Origin: Pseudomonas sp. GD03858
Lineage (GTDB): Bacteria; Pseudomonadota; Gammaproteobacteria; Pseudomonadales; Pseudomonadaceae
Assembly (NCBI RefSeq): GCF_029840925.1
Contig: NZ_JAOCDM010000056.1
Coordinates: 1 to 32,265 of the forward strand
DNA length: 32,265 bases
Reading direction: 5' to 3'
The translations under genes were made by a program, and so were the position numbers. The notes below the pieces were generated by a model. That model searched no databases. It saw nothing but the letters and a program-made list of their open reading frames with translations, and was not told the origin of the DNA. Numbering within the stretch: position 1 is the first letter of the stretch; every line of letters starts with the position of its first letter. Positions 7,898 to 15,027 of this stretch are shown here, piece after piece.

Positions 7898-8242
7898 CGC
7901 GCACTGGGTCGCCCGGATGACGGCACTGGCATTTGGCGTTCGGGGCGATCTCCTTCAGGAGATTGCCCCGTTGAAGCGATAGGTTATGTGAGAACGGACG
8001 TGCCTCACGACAGGGGCAGCATAAGGAGAGCGTAAACTTCAATCATCTTGATGGATTGATGTTTGGTGCTACCTGGCAATTTTGTCAGTTATGCTCACGC
8101 AGGCTCGATGTTAGTCTGATCGCAGAGTGTTTGAGCTATAGATGCATCCTGCGGCGGATATGCTCAAGGTGGGTCATGATTTACCGTGACTTGAAAGACC
8201 ACGGAGCACTTGGGTCCGCCTTTGGTATAAGGGATATCATAG
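7898..8242. other. AT-richer non-coding tract upstream of the RHS gene
   Basis: After the sulfurtransferase stop, base composition turns visibly AT-richer than in the neighbouring genes. It holds a 13-bp-stem hairpin (7942-7969) and then about 270 bp with no convincing gene. A TTG-initiated frame from 8056 runs into the RHS gene in another frame without a ribosome site or recognisable content. The last bases (AAGGGA before 8243) form the RHS ribosome site. The tract presumably contains the RHS promoter, but I see no convincing boxes. Confidence 0.6.
7942..7969. other. Long hairpin after sulfurtransferase gene
   Basis: Arms GGGGCGATCTCCT (7942-7954) and AGGAGATTGCCCC (7957-7969) pair over 13 positions with one G-T wobble and two intervening bases. 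It is placed like a transcription terminator but only GTTG follows, so termination would be weak. It marks where the composition shifts toward the RHS island. Confidence 0.5.
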
Positions 8243-9118
8243 ATGCCGACGACCCGGTTACTTGCGACTGATCGTCTCAAGACTACGAATTTTACGCTGA
8301 CTGAAACAGGTGCTTCGGCGGCTGTCTACGCGGTCTATGGTTTTCGCAGCGATCACCAAAATATTTCGCGTGCCGGATTTATCGGGGTGATACGCGAGCG
8401 AAGTGTGGGCTGGTATCTGCTTGGAAATGGTCATCGTACTTTTAACTCGGTGCTTATGCGTTTCCATTCGCCGGACCAATTGAGCCCGTTTGGAAAGGGT
8501 GGCATCAATGCTTACGCATATTGCACAGGGGATCCGGTGAATTTCCATGATCGCGGTGGCAGGGTGGGTACTGGCGTCGGGCCACTCATCAAGAGCACGC
8601 TATCGGTGGGGGTCAATGCTGGAAAGGGCATGCATACTATTGCTACATGGAGTAAGAAGACAGCGCTTGGAAAGGCTATAGACGGGAGTCTTGGCGTTTT
8701 AGGTACGCTGACTTCGGTTGCGCAGTGGGCGGTGGTTTTCGATGATATGCTTTACCAGCCATCACGTGATATAGGGATTGCTCCTCCTCACGGTATCGTT
8801 TCTCACTTTCCAGAATATTTGGGCTATGCGTCGGATGCCATCACCGTTCTCAACTTCCTGAAAGTTGTCCATGACGCCTCTCCGGCCATTGGCAACTATA
8901 TCAGGCGAGGCGCACGCGGTGCAGGAACGGGAAGGGACGCTGAGCGCGCGGGCGATGCAAGCATACCTTTGACTCCAGGGAGTTACACGGTCAATACCGA
9001 CTCTGGACCGGTATCATTTACCGTGGCTGAACAGGCAAGTCTGGTACGAACCAACGCGACTTCCAATCGCGCCGACAATGCGGTGGCTGATGACCCTACC
9101 GGTCTCGACATACTTTAA
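8243..9118 (+). CDS. Orphan RHS-repeat core protein with unique C-terminal tip
   Basis: A 291-residue protein. Residues about 25-105 match the end of an RHS-associated core: VYGFRS, then YLLGNGHRTFNSVLMRF, HSPDQLSPFGKGGINAYAY and GDPVNFHDRGG. This is the short stand-alone RHS architecture common in P. putida rather than a full-length RHS giant. Residues about 106-291 form a tip I do not recognise. The first half of the tip is glycine-rich and hydrophobic (GSLGVLGTLTSVAQWAVVF and DAITVLNFLKVV); the last 60 residues are polar. In RHS systems such tips are usually toxins or effectors, but no catalytic motif is visible here. AAGGGA lies eight bases before the ATG. The gene is AT-richer than its neighbours. 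The next gene is a convergent hydrolase, so no immunity gene is apparent. Confidence 0.8.
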   Translation: MPTTRLLATDRLKTTNFTLTETGASAAVYAVYGFRSDHQNISRAGFIGVIRERSVGWYLLGNGHRTFNSVLMRFHSPDQLSPFGKGGINAYAYCTGDPVNFHDRGGRVGTGVGPLIKSTLSVGVNAGKGMHTIATWSKKTALGKAIDGSLGVLGTLTSVAQWAVVFDDMLYQPSRDIGIAPPHGIVSHFPEYLGYASDAITVLNFLKVVHDASPAIGNYIRRGARGAGTGRDAERAGDASIPLTPGSYTVNTDSGPVSFTVAEQASLVRTNATSNRADNAVADDPTGLDIL

Positions 9119-9160
9119 GCGTATTGTGCAGAAGTACCCTTGTTGTAGGTGTTTACGGGC

Positions 9161-10153
9161 TTAGCGCCCGTCAACCAGCCACTGCGGAATCCGCCGTTCC
9201 AGGTAATACCCCGGATTGCGCAGGCTGCCATCCACGAATCCCACATGCCCACCCCGGCTGTGCAGTTCGAACTGGGTCCCGGCCGCCAGCTCATTGGCGT
9301 TCGGCAGGCTGTGGCCGAACACGAAGGGATCGTCGCTGGCATGGATGATCAGCGTTGGCGTGCGGTTTTCTCCCAGGTAGTAACGACTGGATGCCTGGCG
9401 GTAGTAGTCGTGGGCATCGCTGAAACCGTTGAGTGGCGCGGTGACCTTGCCATCGAAGTCCCAGAAGGTGCGTAGGTTGCGCAGCGAACCCAGGCGCTCG
9501 ATCGCGGCCAGGCCTTCGTGGTGGCCGTTGTCATGGAAGTGCCGTTGCTTGTCTTGCACGTAGGCCAGCATCTCGCGCATGAAGTGCGCCTGGTAGATCT
9601 TCGAGAAGCCCAGGCCGATACGATCGGCGCATTGATCCAGGCGAAACGGCACCGAGACCGCCACCGCCGCTTGCAGTTCGCTGGCCGAGCCGCTTTCCCC
9701 TAGGTACTTGAGCAGCACGTTGCCACCCAGCGAATAGCCAACCGCATACAACGGTGCCAGTGGCCGCAGGGCGCGCAGATGGCGGATGGTCTCGGCCAGG
9801 TCTTCGCTGGCGCCTGAGTGGTAGCTGCGCGCCAGCAGGTTCGGCTCACCCGAGCAGCCGCGCCAGTTCACCGCGACGCTGGCCCAGCCTCGAGCCTGCA
9901 GGGCCAGTTGCAGGCCTTTGACATAGGGCGAGTTGGACGACCCGGTCAGTCCATGCAGCACCAGCACCAGAGGCGCATCGACCTGATGTGGGCCATGCCA
10001 GTCAAGATCGAGGAAATCGCCGTCGGCCAGCCACAGGCGCTCGCGATCGCGCGCCAGGTCCGGGAGCTTGCGCCAGAGCGGGCCCCACAACGTCTGCAGA
10101 TGGGGATTGGACAGGCCAGTGGCCGGGCGGAAGGTGGCGGTGAGGCTGGGCAT
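9161..10153 (-). CDS. Alpha/beta hydrolase, YheT family
   Basis: A 330-residue serine hydrolase of the YheT/ABHD type, probably an esterase; the natural substrate is unknown. Visible features are the oxyanion-region HGLTGSSNSPYV (from His68), NWRGCSGEPN, the nucleophile elbow GYSLGGN with Ser141, an acid in ASDDPF (Asp274 or 275) and the catalytic GGHVGF with His303. There is no signal peptide. It lies 60 bp downstream of the signal-less M16 pair on the same strand and may be read through from it. It converges on the RHS gene across 42 bp. Its stop codon sits in the loop of a small inverted repeat (ACGGGC / GCCCGT) without a T-run. Confidence 0.9.
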   Translation of the reverse strand: MPSLTATFRPATGLSNPHLQTLWGPLWRKLPDLARDRERLWLADGDFLDLDWHGPHQVDAPLVLVLHGLTGSSNSPYVKGLQLALQARGWASVAVNWRGCSGEPNLLARSYHSGASEDLAETIRHLRALRPLAPLYAVGYSLGGNVLLKYLGESGSASELQAAVAVSVPFRLDQCADRIGLGFSKIYQAHFMREMLAYVQDKQRHFHDNGHHEGLAAIERLGSLRNLRTFWDFDGKVTAPLNGFSDAHDYYRQASSRYYLGENRTPTLIIHASDDPFVFGHSLPNANELAAGTQFELHSRGGHVGFVDGSLRNPGYYLERRIPQWLVDGR

Positions 10154-10213
10154 GCTGGGTGGCTCGTGATGTGCCTTCCTAGAGTGCCATGAAACACCGC
10201 CACTGTAAGTGCG

Positions 10214-11569
10214 CTATTGGTCGGGCAGCGCCTGCTGCGTGGCCGAAGGGCCGACGCTGGCCCTGACCATGCGCCGTGGCGAAAGGCAGCGCCCCAGTAC
10301 CGTGCGCAGGTCCTCGGTGTTCAGATTGCGCAGTTGCTCCCAGCGTTGCGAAAGCGTCCGGGCGGGATCGCTGGTGAATCGAGCCGTGTTGTTCAATTCA
10401 TGGGCCAGTGCGGCATTGCTCGCCGATTGCCGGAGCCACTCGCTGGCAATCGCCTCTTGCGTCAGGCTCAGCTCCGACGCCGATGGCCCCGACTCGATGA
10501 ACTCGGCGATGACCTGCGCGGCCAATGCCTGGGAGGCCTGGACCCGTTCGGGGGCAACGTCCCACTGCACCGTGAACGTTTCGGCGAAGCGGTTGCGGAT
10601 GATACCGCCCTGCACGCTGTAGCTGGTCCCGTGCCTGCCCCGTAGTGCTCGGGGCAGTCGCGACTGCGACCCCCCCACGAGAATATGCATGGCCGCCGTC
10701 AGCGCTGGTCGGTCAGCGTCCTCTGCCTCGACCGGCAGCGCGAGCCCGGCCCAGCAGTTGGTGCCAGGTCTCTCGATGTGAACGCTCTGGGCCACGTTTT
10801 CGGCAGGACTGTGCAGCCCGTGGGTAAAGTCCGCGTTGGGCAGGACATGGCTGATCTCGAGGGCAAGGCGTTCGGCCTCGGCCCGGGTGAGGTCACCTAC
10901 CAGGGTGATGCTGAGGTTCTGCGCCGAGTAGGCGCGATGGTAGAAGTCGACGACCTGTTGCGAGCTGATCGCGTCGATCTCCCGCAGGGAACCACCCAGA
11001 TAGTGAGTAGCATAAGGATGCAGGCCGTAGAGCTGGTCGAAGAGCGCCTGCCGTAAGGCGAACACGGGGTGCTGCTGGCGCTGGCTCAGCGTATCCCGCC
11101 ATTTGCGCCGGGCTTCTTGCAACTGCTCGTTGGCTAGCAGCGGGCGCCCGACGATATCGCTCAGCAGGTCGATGGCCTGCTCGCGCAGGTCGACCGATGA
11201 CAGGCAACGCAGCGACAACGTGCTGTGTTCAGCCCGTGACGCCCTGGAGAGTTCGCAGCCAAGGGCCTCCAACTTTTCGGCGATCTGCTTGCCGGTGAAC
11301 CTCATGCTCCCTTGGTCGATCATCTCCAGGGTCACCGCCGCCAGGCCAGGGTGCGGACCATCGTGCGCGCTACCGGCATCGAAGCGCAGCTTCAGGTCCA
11401 GCATGGGCAGGTGGCTGGCTGCCACGAATAGCACCCTGGTGCCCTGGGGAGTGGTCCATTGCTCGATGGCGAGCTTCGCCTCGGGAATCGCCGGCGGTCC
11501 TTCGGCGGGCAGGCTGGTCAGTCCGCCGAAGCCCTGCGCTCGGCCTTGAGGTACGGAAAGATCACTCAT
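10214..11569 (-). CDS. M16-family peptidase-like protein lacking the zinc motif (second subunit, no signal peptide)
   Basis: A 451-residue M16-fold protein with no HXXEH motif, so it should be the non-catalytic partner of a heterodimeric peptidase. Family marks include GTRVLFVAASHLPMLDLKL, FDAGSAHDGPHPGLA and the partner-subunit substrate segment RLPRALRGRHGTSYSV. It is clearly paralogous to the protein encoded at 13534-15027 (shared GTRVLFV, LPM-DL-L, AGS-DG-PGLA) but lacks that protein's N-terminal membrane anchor, pointing to the cytoplasm. The start overlaps the stop of the catalytic partner by 8 nt (ATGAGTGA), exactly as in the other pair. AAGGAG lies 11 bases upstream. The substrate is unknown. 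Confidence 0.88.
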   Translation of the reverse strand: MSDLSVPQGRAQGFGGLTSLPAEGPPAIPEAKLAIEQWTTPQGTRVLFVAASHLPMLDLKLRFDAGSAHDGPHPGLAAVTLEMIDQGSMRFTGKQIAEKLEALGCELSRASRAEHSTLSLRCLSSVDLREQAIDLLSDIVGRPLLANEQLQEARRKWRDTLSQRQQHPVFALRQALFDQLYGLHPYATHYLGGSLREIDAISSQQVVDFYHRAYSAQNLSITLVGDLTRAEAERLALEISHVLPNADFTHGLHSPAENVAQSVHIERPGTNCWAGLALPVEAEDADRPALTAAMHILVGGSQSRLPRALRGRHGTSYSVQGGIIRNRFAETFTVQWDVAPERVQASQALAAQVIAEFIESGPSASELSLTQEAIASEWLRQSASNAALAHELNNTARFTSDPARTLSQRWEQLRNLNTEDLRTVLGRCLSPRRMVRASVGPSATQQALPDQ

Positions 11570-12851
11570 CTGGGTTCTGCTCCTTTTGCAGGATCATGAC
11601 GCTCGCCGAGTCTGCCGCCAGGCAGGTCTCGGCTGCCTGGCGTATGTCCTGGCTGGTCAATGCGCGGATGCTGTCGAGGCGCTGGGTGGTTTGCGCAGGG
11701 TCAAGGCCACTGCTCGCGTACAGGCCCAGCAGCCACGCCTGGGCGGCATGGCTGTCCTGGGCGAAGACTTCCTGGGCCATCAGCCGGGCCTTGAGCCGTT
11801 CCAGTTCGCTGGTGTCGGTGGGCGCCTGCCTGAGGCGCTCGATCTGCTGGCTGACCAGGCTGAAGGCCTGTTCGGTGTCGGTTTCGTCGTTGCGAAAACC
11901 GTACAGGGTGAACAGGCTATTGCCCCGCTGCAGCGGGTTGTAATAGACATTCGCCGAGGACAGGACCGGGCTGTTGCGCACTAGCGTGCAGTGCAGCCGA
12001 CTGGCAAGCATCTCCCGCAGCAACAGCAGCGCGAACGCCTGACTTGGCTGTGTCGTCGTGGCCAGGCTGGGGGCCGGGAAGGCAATCGCGACGCCGGTCT
12101 TGAGGATCGGGTGTTCGAGGGTGAAGCGCTGCTGGGCGGCCGGTCGGGCCAGACGCGGGAGTGGCCTGGGGGGCAGGGTGCCTTGGACAATGCCGGAGAA
12201 CTGCCGCTCCACCAGCGTTCGCAGGGCGTCGAGCTCGATGGCGCCGACAACGATGAGCGAGGCATTGTTGGGCCAGTACCACGTGTCGTACCAGCCACGC
12301 ACATCCTCAAGCCGCAGGCGCTCCAGGTCGGCGGCATGGCCGATCACCGGGATGGCGTAGCCGCTACCGCCATAGGCGGCCTGACGAATGCGCTCGAGAG
12401 CGATCTGCTCGACACTGTTGTCGATCTGGCTGCGACGCTCGGCCTTGATAACGTCGAGCACCTTGGGAAACTCCGCCTCGCCGAGCGTGGCACTGCGCAT
12501 GGAGTCGGCCAGGATCTCCAGCGCGGTTTCCAGGCGTGGCACCGGCAGGCTCATCTCGAACGCGGTGCCGTCCTTCGTCGTATAGGCATCCGGCGTGGCG
12601 CCCAGGCGCGAGATGGCGTGCTGGTACTGGCCGGGCGTGAGCTTGCCGCTGCCCTGGAACATCAGGTGCTCCAAGGCATGGGACAGCCCGGTCTTGCCGG
12701 GTGTTTCGTCGCTGGAACCAATGTGGTACCAGAGCTGCGCGGTGACCACTGGCGCTCGTGGGTCTTGGCGCAGCCAGACCTGCAGGCCGTTGGCGAGTTG
12801 GAAATGCTGCACGGCCGAGGCGGCAGGCGATGGCGGTGAGGCATTGGACAT
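11562..12851 (-). CDS. M16-family zinc metallopeptidase (catalytic subunit, no signal peptide)
   Basis: A 429-residue catalytic M16 subunit. The inverted zinc motif HALEH (His58, Glu61, His62) is followed 76 residues later by the third ligand Glu138 in IKAERR. The sequence YHIGSSDETPGKTGLSHALEH is typical of the processing-peptidase/PqqF group. Unlike the paralogue at 15020-16375, no signal peptide is seen, so this pair probably works in the cytoplasm on a peptide or unfolded segment. It is co-oriented with rsmD, 80 bp downstream of it. The ribosome site (GAGGAG, ten bases before ATG) lies inside a 15-bp hairpin in the leader (12853-12893), suggesting translational control. The 8-nt overlap with the next gene implies equal production of both subunits. 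Confidence 0.92.
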   Translation of the reverse strand: MSNASPPSPAASAVQHFQLANGLQVWLRQDPRAPVVTAQLWYHIGSSDETPGKTGLSHALEHLMFQGSGKLTPGQYQHAISRLGATPDAYTTKDGTAFEMSLPVPRLETALEILADSMRSATLGEAEFPKVLDVIKAERRSQIDNSVEQIALERIRQAAYGGSGYAIPVIGHAADLERLRLEDVRGWYDTWYWPNNASLIVVGAIELDALRTLVERQFSGIVQGTLPPRPLPRLARPAAQQRFTLEHPILKTGVAIAFPAPSLATTTQPSQAFALLLLREMLASRLHCTLVRNSPVLSSANVYYNPLQRGNSLFTLYGFRNDETDTEQAFSLVSQQIERLRQAPTDTSELERLKARLMAQEVFAQDSHAAQAWLLGLYASSGLDPAQTTQRLDSIRALTSQDIRQAAETCLAADSASVMILQKEQNPDE

Positions 12852-12852
12852 G

Positions 12853-12893
12853 GCTGAAGTGCTCCTCTGCGGTAAATGAGGAGCAGCTTCAGC
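12853..12893 (-). promoter_or_regulatory. Leader hairpin sequestering the ribosome-binding site of the M16 gene
   Basis: Reading the minus strand, GCTGAAGCTGCTCCTC (12893-12878), a ten-base loop ATTTACCGCA and GAGGAGCACTTCAGC (12867-12853) form a 15-bp stem with one bulged C. The ATG follows one base later. The GAGGAG ribosome site is completely paired with CTCCTC. A second small hairpin (GCGGC/GCCGC, 12897-12909) lies just upstream. The fold predicts low translation unless the hairpin is opened. Confidence 0.65.
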
Positions 12894-12931
12894 GATGCGG
12901 CATGGCCGCAGGTGTTACTTAGATATGCCGC

Positions 12932-13534
12932 TCAGCCACGTTGCCATAGCGCGTAGTGCACCTGGCCGGTCTTCTTCTCGCGGTGCAGGCGCCAGTTGCC
13001 GGGCATCGGCAGCGTCGAAGGCGCGGCCTCGCTTTCGGTGTAGATCCACGCTTGCTCGCGCAACCACTGGCCTTGCTCCAGCAGGTTGCAGGCATTGGCC
13101 AGCAAGTCCTGGTGGAAGGGCGGGTCGAGGAACACGACGTCGAATTGCTGCTTGGCCGGGCCTTGCAGATAGCGCAGGGCATCGCTTTGCAGGATCTGTC
13201 CGCGCGGGCAGCGCAGCAGTTCGAGGTTGTGCTTGAGGTTGGCGATGGCCGCCGGGTTGCTGTCCAGCGCCACGGCGTTCTCGGCACCGCGCGACAGCGC
13301 TTCGAGCACCAGGGCACCGCTGCCGGTGAAGGCATCGAGCACCAGGGCGCCTTCGATATGCGGCGCCAGCCAGTTGAACAGGGTCTCGCGCACGCGGTCG
13401 GGCGTTGGCCGCAGGCCTTCGCCTTCCGGCACTGCCAGGCGGCGGCTGCGCCACTCGCCGGCGATGATGCGCAACTGGCCGGGGCCCTTGCTGGCGCCCG
13501 GGGCCGGGCGCGCGGGTGTGTTGGGTCTTGCCAT
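12932..13534 (-). CDS. rsmD: 16S rRNA (guanine966-N2)-methyltransferase
   Basis: A SAM-dependent enzyme that methylates G966 of 16S rRNA during small-subunit assembly. The 200-residue protein has GQLRIIAGEWRSRRL near the N-terminus, RPTPDRVRETLFNWL, the SAM-binding motif LVLDAFTGSGALVLEALSRG and the catalytic DPPF in VVFLDPPF. These are the hallmarks of RsmD. Its ATG overlaps the stop of the anchored M16 subunit (TAATG), so the two are coupled in translation. This gene sits between two paralogous M16 pairs, all in one direction. Confidence 0.96.
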   Translation of the reverse strand: MARPNTPARPAPGASKGPGQLRIIAGEWRSRRLAVPEGEGLRPTPDRVRETLFNWLAPHIEGALVLDAFTGSGALVLEALSRGAENAVALDSNPAAIANLKHNLELLRCPRGQILQSDALRYLQGPAKQQFDVVFLDPPFHQDLLANACNLLEQGQWLREQAWIYTESEAAPSTLPMPGNWRLHREKKTGQVHYALWQRG

Positions 13535-15027
13535 TAGTGCTCCGGTACGCCGAGCGGCTGCTCGGCGGGTTTTTCAGTGGGGGCTGGCAGCGGCTGCTGC
13601 GCTACCTTCGGACCGACGGTGACGATCACCAGCTGGTCCGCCGCGAGGTGCTTGCTCATGGCCGCCTTGACCTGCTCGACGGTCAGCGCCTGGGACTGCT
13701 GCATGAAGTCTTCCAGCCAGCTCAGCGGCAGGTTGTAGAAGCCGATGGCGCCGAGCTGGCCGACGATACTGGCGTTGCTGGCATTGGACAGCGGGAAGCT
13801 GCCGGCCAGTTCACGCTTGGCGTCGTCCAGCTCTTGTTGCGTCGGGCCGTTCTTCAGGTAGTCGGCGAGGATATCCTGGACCAGCTTGAGCGTGCCCTCG
13901 CTGAGTTCGGCGCGGGTCTGCAGGTTGATCATGAACGGACCACGCACCTGCATCGGGCTGAATACCGAGTACACGCCGTAGGTCAGGCCACGTTTCTCGC
14001 GCACTTCGCTCATCAGGCGGGTACCGAAAGCACCGCCGCCGAGGATCTGGTTGCCCAGCGACAGTGCCGGCCAGTCGGCGTCGTTGCGGTCGATGCCCAG
14101 CTCGGCCAGCATCAAGTGGGTCTGCTTGGACGGGAAGTCGACGTGAGTCACACCCGGCTTGGGCGCGACAGGCTGTTCAGGCTTGGCCAGCGCCGGGCCC
14201 TTGGGCAGGCCGGCGGAAACCTGGGCGGCGATGGCCTCGGCCTCGGCGCGGCTGAGATCGCCGACCAGGGCGATCACCGCGTTGCCAGCGGCGTAGGCCT
14301 TGCCATGGAAGGCGCGCAGCTGCGCCAGGGTGATGCCGGAAATGGTCTCGGCCGTGCCGTCGCTGGGGTGGGCGTAGGGATGGGTGCCGTACAGGTTGGC
14401 GAACAGGGTCTTGCCGGCAATCTTGCCGGGGTTTTGCTTCTCGTACTCGAAACCGGCCAGCAACTGGTTCTTGATGCGCTTGAGGGCGTCCTCAGGGAAG
14501 GTCGGCTTGCCGACCACTTCGGTGAACAGTTGCAGCGCCGGCTCGCGCTTGTCCGTGGCGCTGAGGCTGCGCAGCGTGGTCACGGCCATGTCGCGGTACG
14601 ACCCGTTGCCGAAGTCGGCGCCCAGGCCTTCGAAGCCTTCGGCGATGGCGGTGACGTCCTTGCCGGCCACGCCTTCGTTGAGCATGGCGTTGGTCAGCGC
14701 GGCCAGGCCCGGGGTGTCGCCGTCCTGACTGCTGCCGGCGGCGAAGGTCAGGCGCAGGTCGAACATCGGCAGCTCATGGGCCTCGACGAACAGCACGCGG
14801 GTGCCTTCGGCGGTGGTCCAGTCCTGGATGTGCAGCTGGCGGCGGCTGGGCGCCTTGCCGTCCAGCTCGGCCAGCGATTGCAGGGTATTGGCCGGGCGGG
14901 CCGCGGTGGTCGGCGGGTGGTCGCTGCCGGACTGGGCGGGGCGCGCCAGCAGCAGGGCGAGCGCCACCACCAGCACGATGATCGCCAGGCCGAACAGGGT
15001 GTAGCGCGGTGCGCTGCGATCACTCAT
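13534..15027 (-). CDS. M16-family peptidase-like protein lacking the zinc motif (membrane-anchored partner subunit)
   Basis: A 497-residue M16-fold protein without HXXEH. An N-terminal uncleaved-looking anchor (YTLFGLAIIVLVVALALLLA, about residues 9-28) suggests attachment to the inner membrane facing the periplasm. The body has GTRVLFVEAHELPMFDLRL, AAGSSQDGDTPGLA and EVREKRGLTYGVYS, the substrate-contact region of inactive M16 subunits. The tail is proline- and glutamate-rich. I chose MSDRSAPRY as the start because GAGGAG lies about ten bases upstream and it gives the 8-nt ATGAGTGA overlap with the catalytic gene. It presumably forms a heterodimer with the product of 15020-16375. Confidence 0.9.
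   Translation of the reverse strand: MSDRSAPRYTLFGLAIIVLVVALALLLARPAQSGSDHPPTTAARPANTLQSLAELDGKAPSRRQLHIQDWTTAEGTRVLFVEAHELPMFDLRLTFAAGSSQDGDTPGLAALTNAMLNEGVAGKDVTAIAEGFEGLGADFGNGSYRDMAVTTLRSLSATDKREPALQLFTEVVGKPTFPEDALKRIKNQLLAGFEYEKQNPGKIAGKTLFANLYGTHPYAHPSDGTAETISGITLAQLRAFHGKAYAAGNAVIALVGDLSRAEAEAIAAQVSAGLPKGPALAKPEQPVAPKPGVTHVDFPSKQTHLMLAELGIDRNDADWPALSLGNQILGGGAFGTRLMSEVREKRGLTYGVYSVFSPMQVRGPFMINLQTRAELSEGTLKLVQDILADYLKNGPTQQELDDAKRELAGSFPLSNASNASIVGQLGAIGFYNLPLSWLEDFMQQSQALTVEQVKAAMSKHLAADQLVIVTVGPKVAQQPLPAPTEKPAEQPLGVPEH

Noticed and set aside
8056..8271. A 71-residue frame before the RHS gene
   Set aside because: TTG start, no ribosome site, overlaps the RHS start in another frame and shows no recognisable content.
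12889..12903. A four-codon leader frame (Met-Pro-His-Arg) whose stop lies in the left arm of the M16 leader hairpin
   Set aside because: Tempting as an attenuation peptide, but there is no ribosome site before it and such short frames are frequent by chance.
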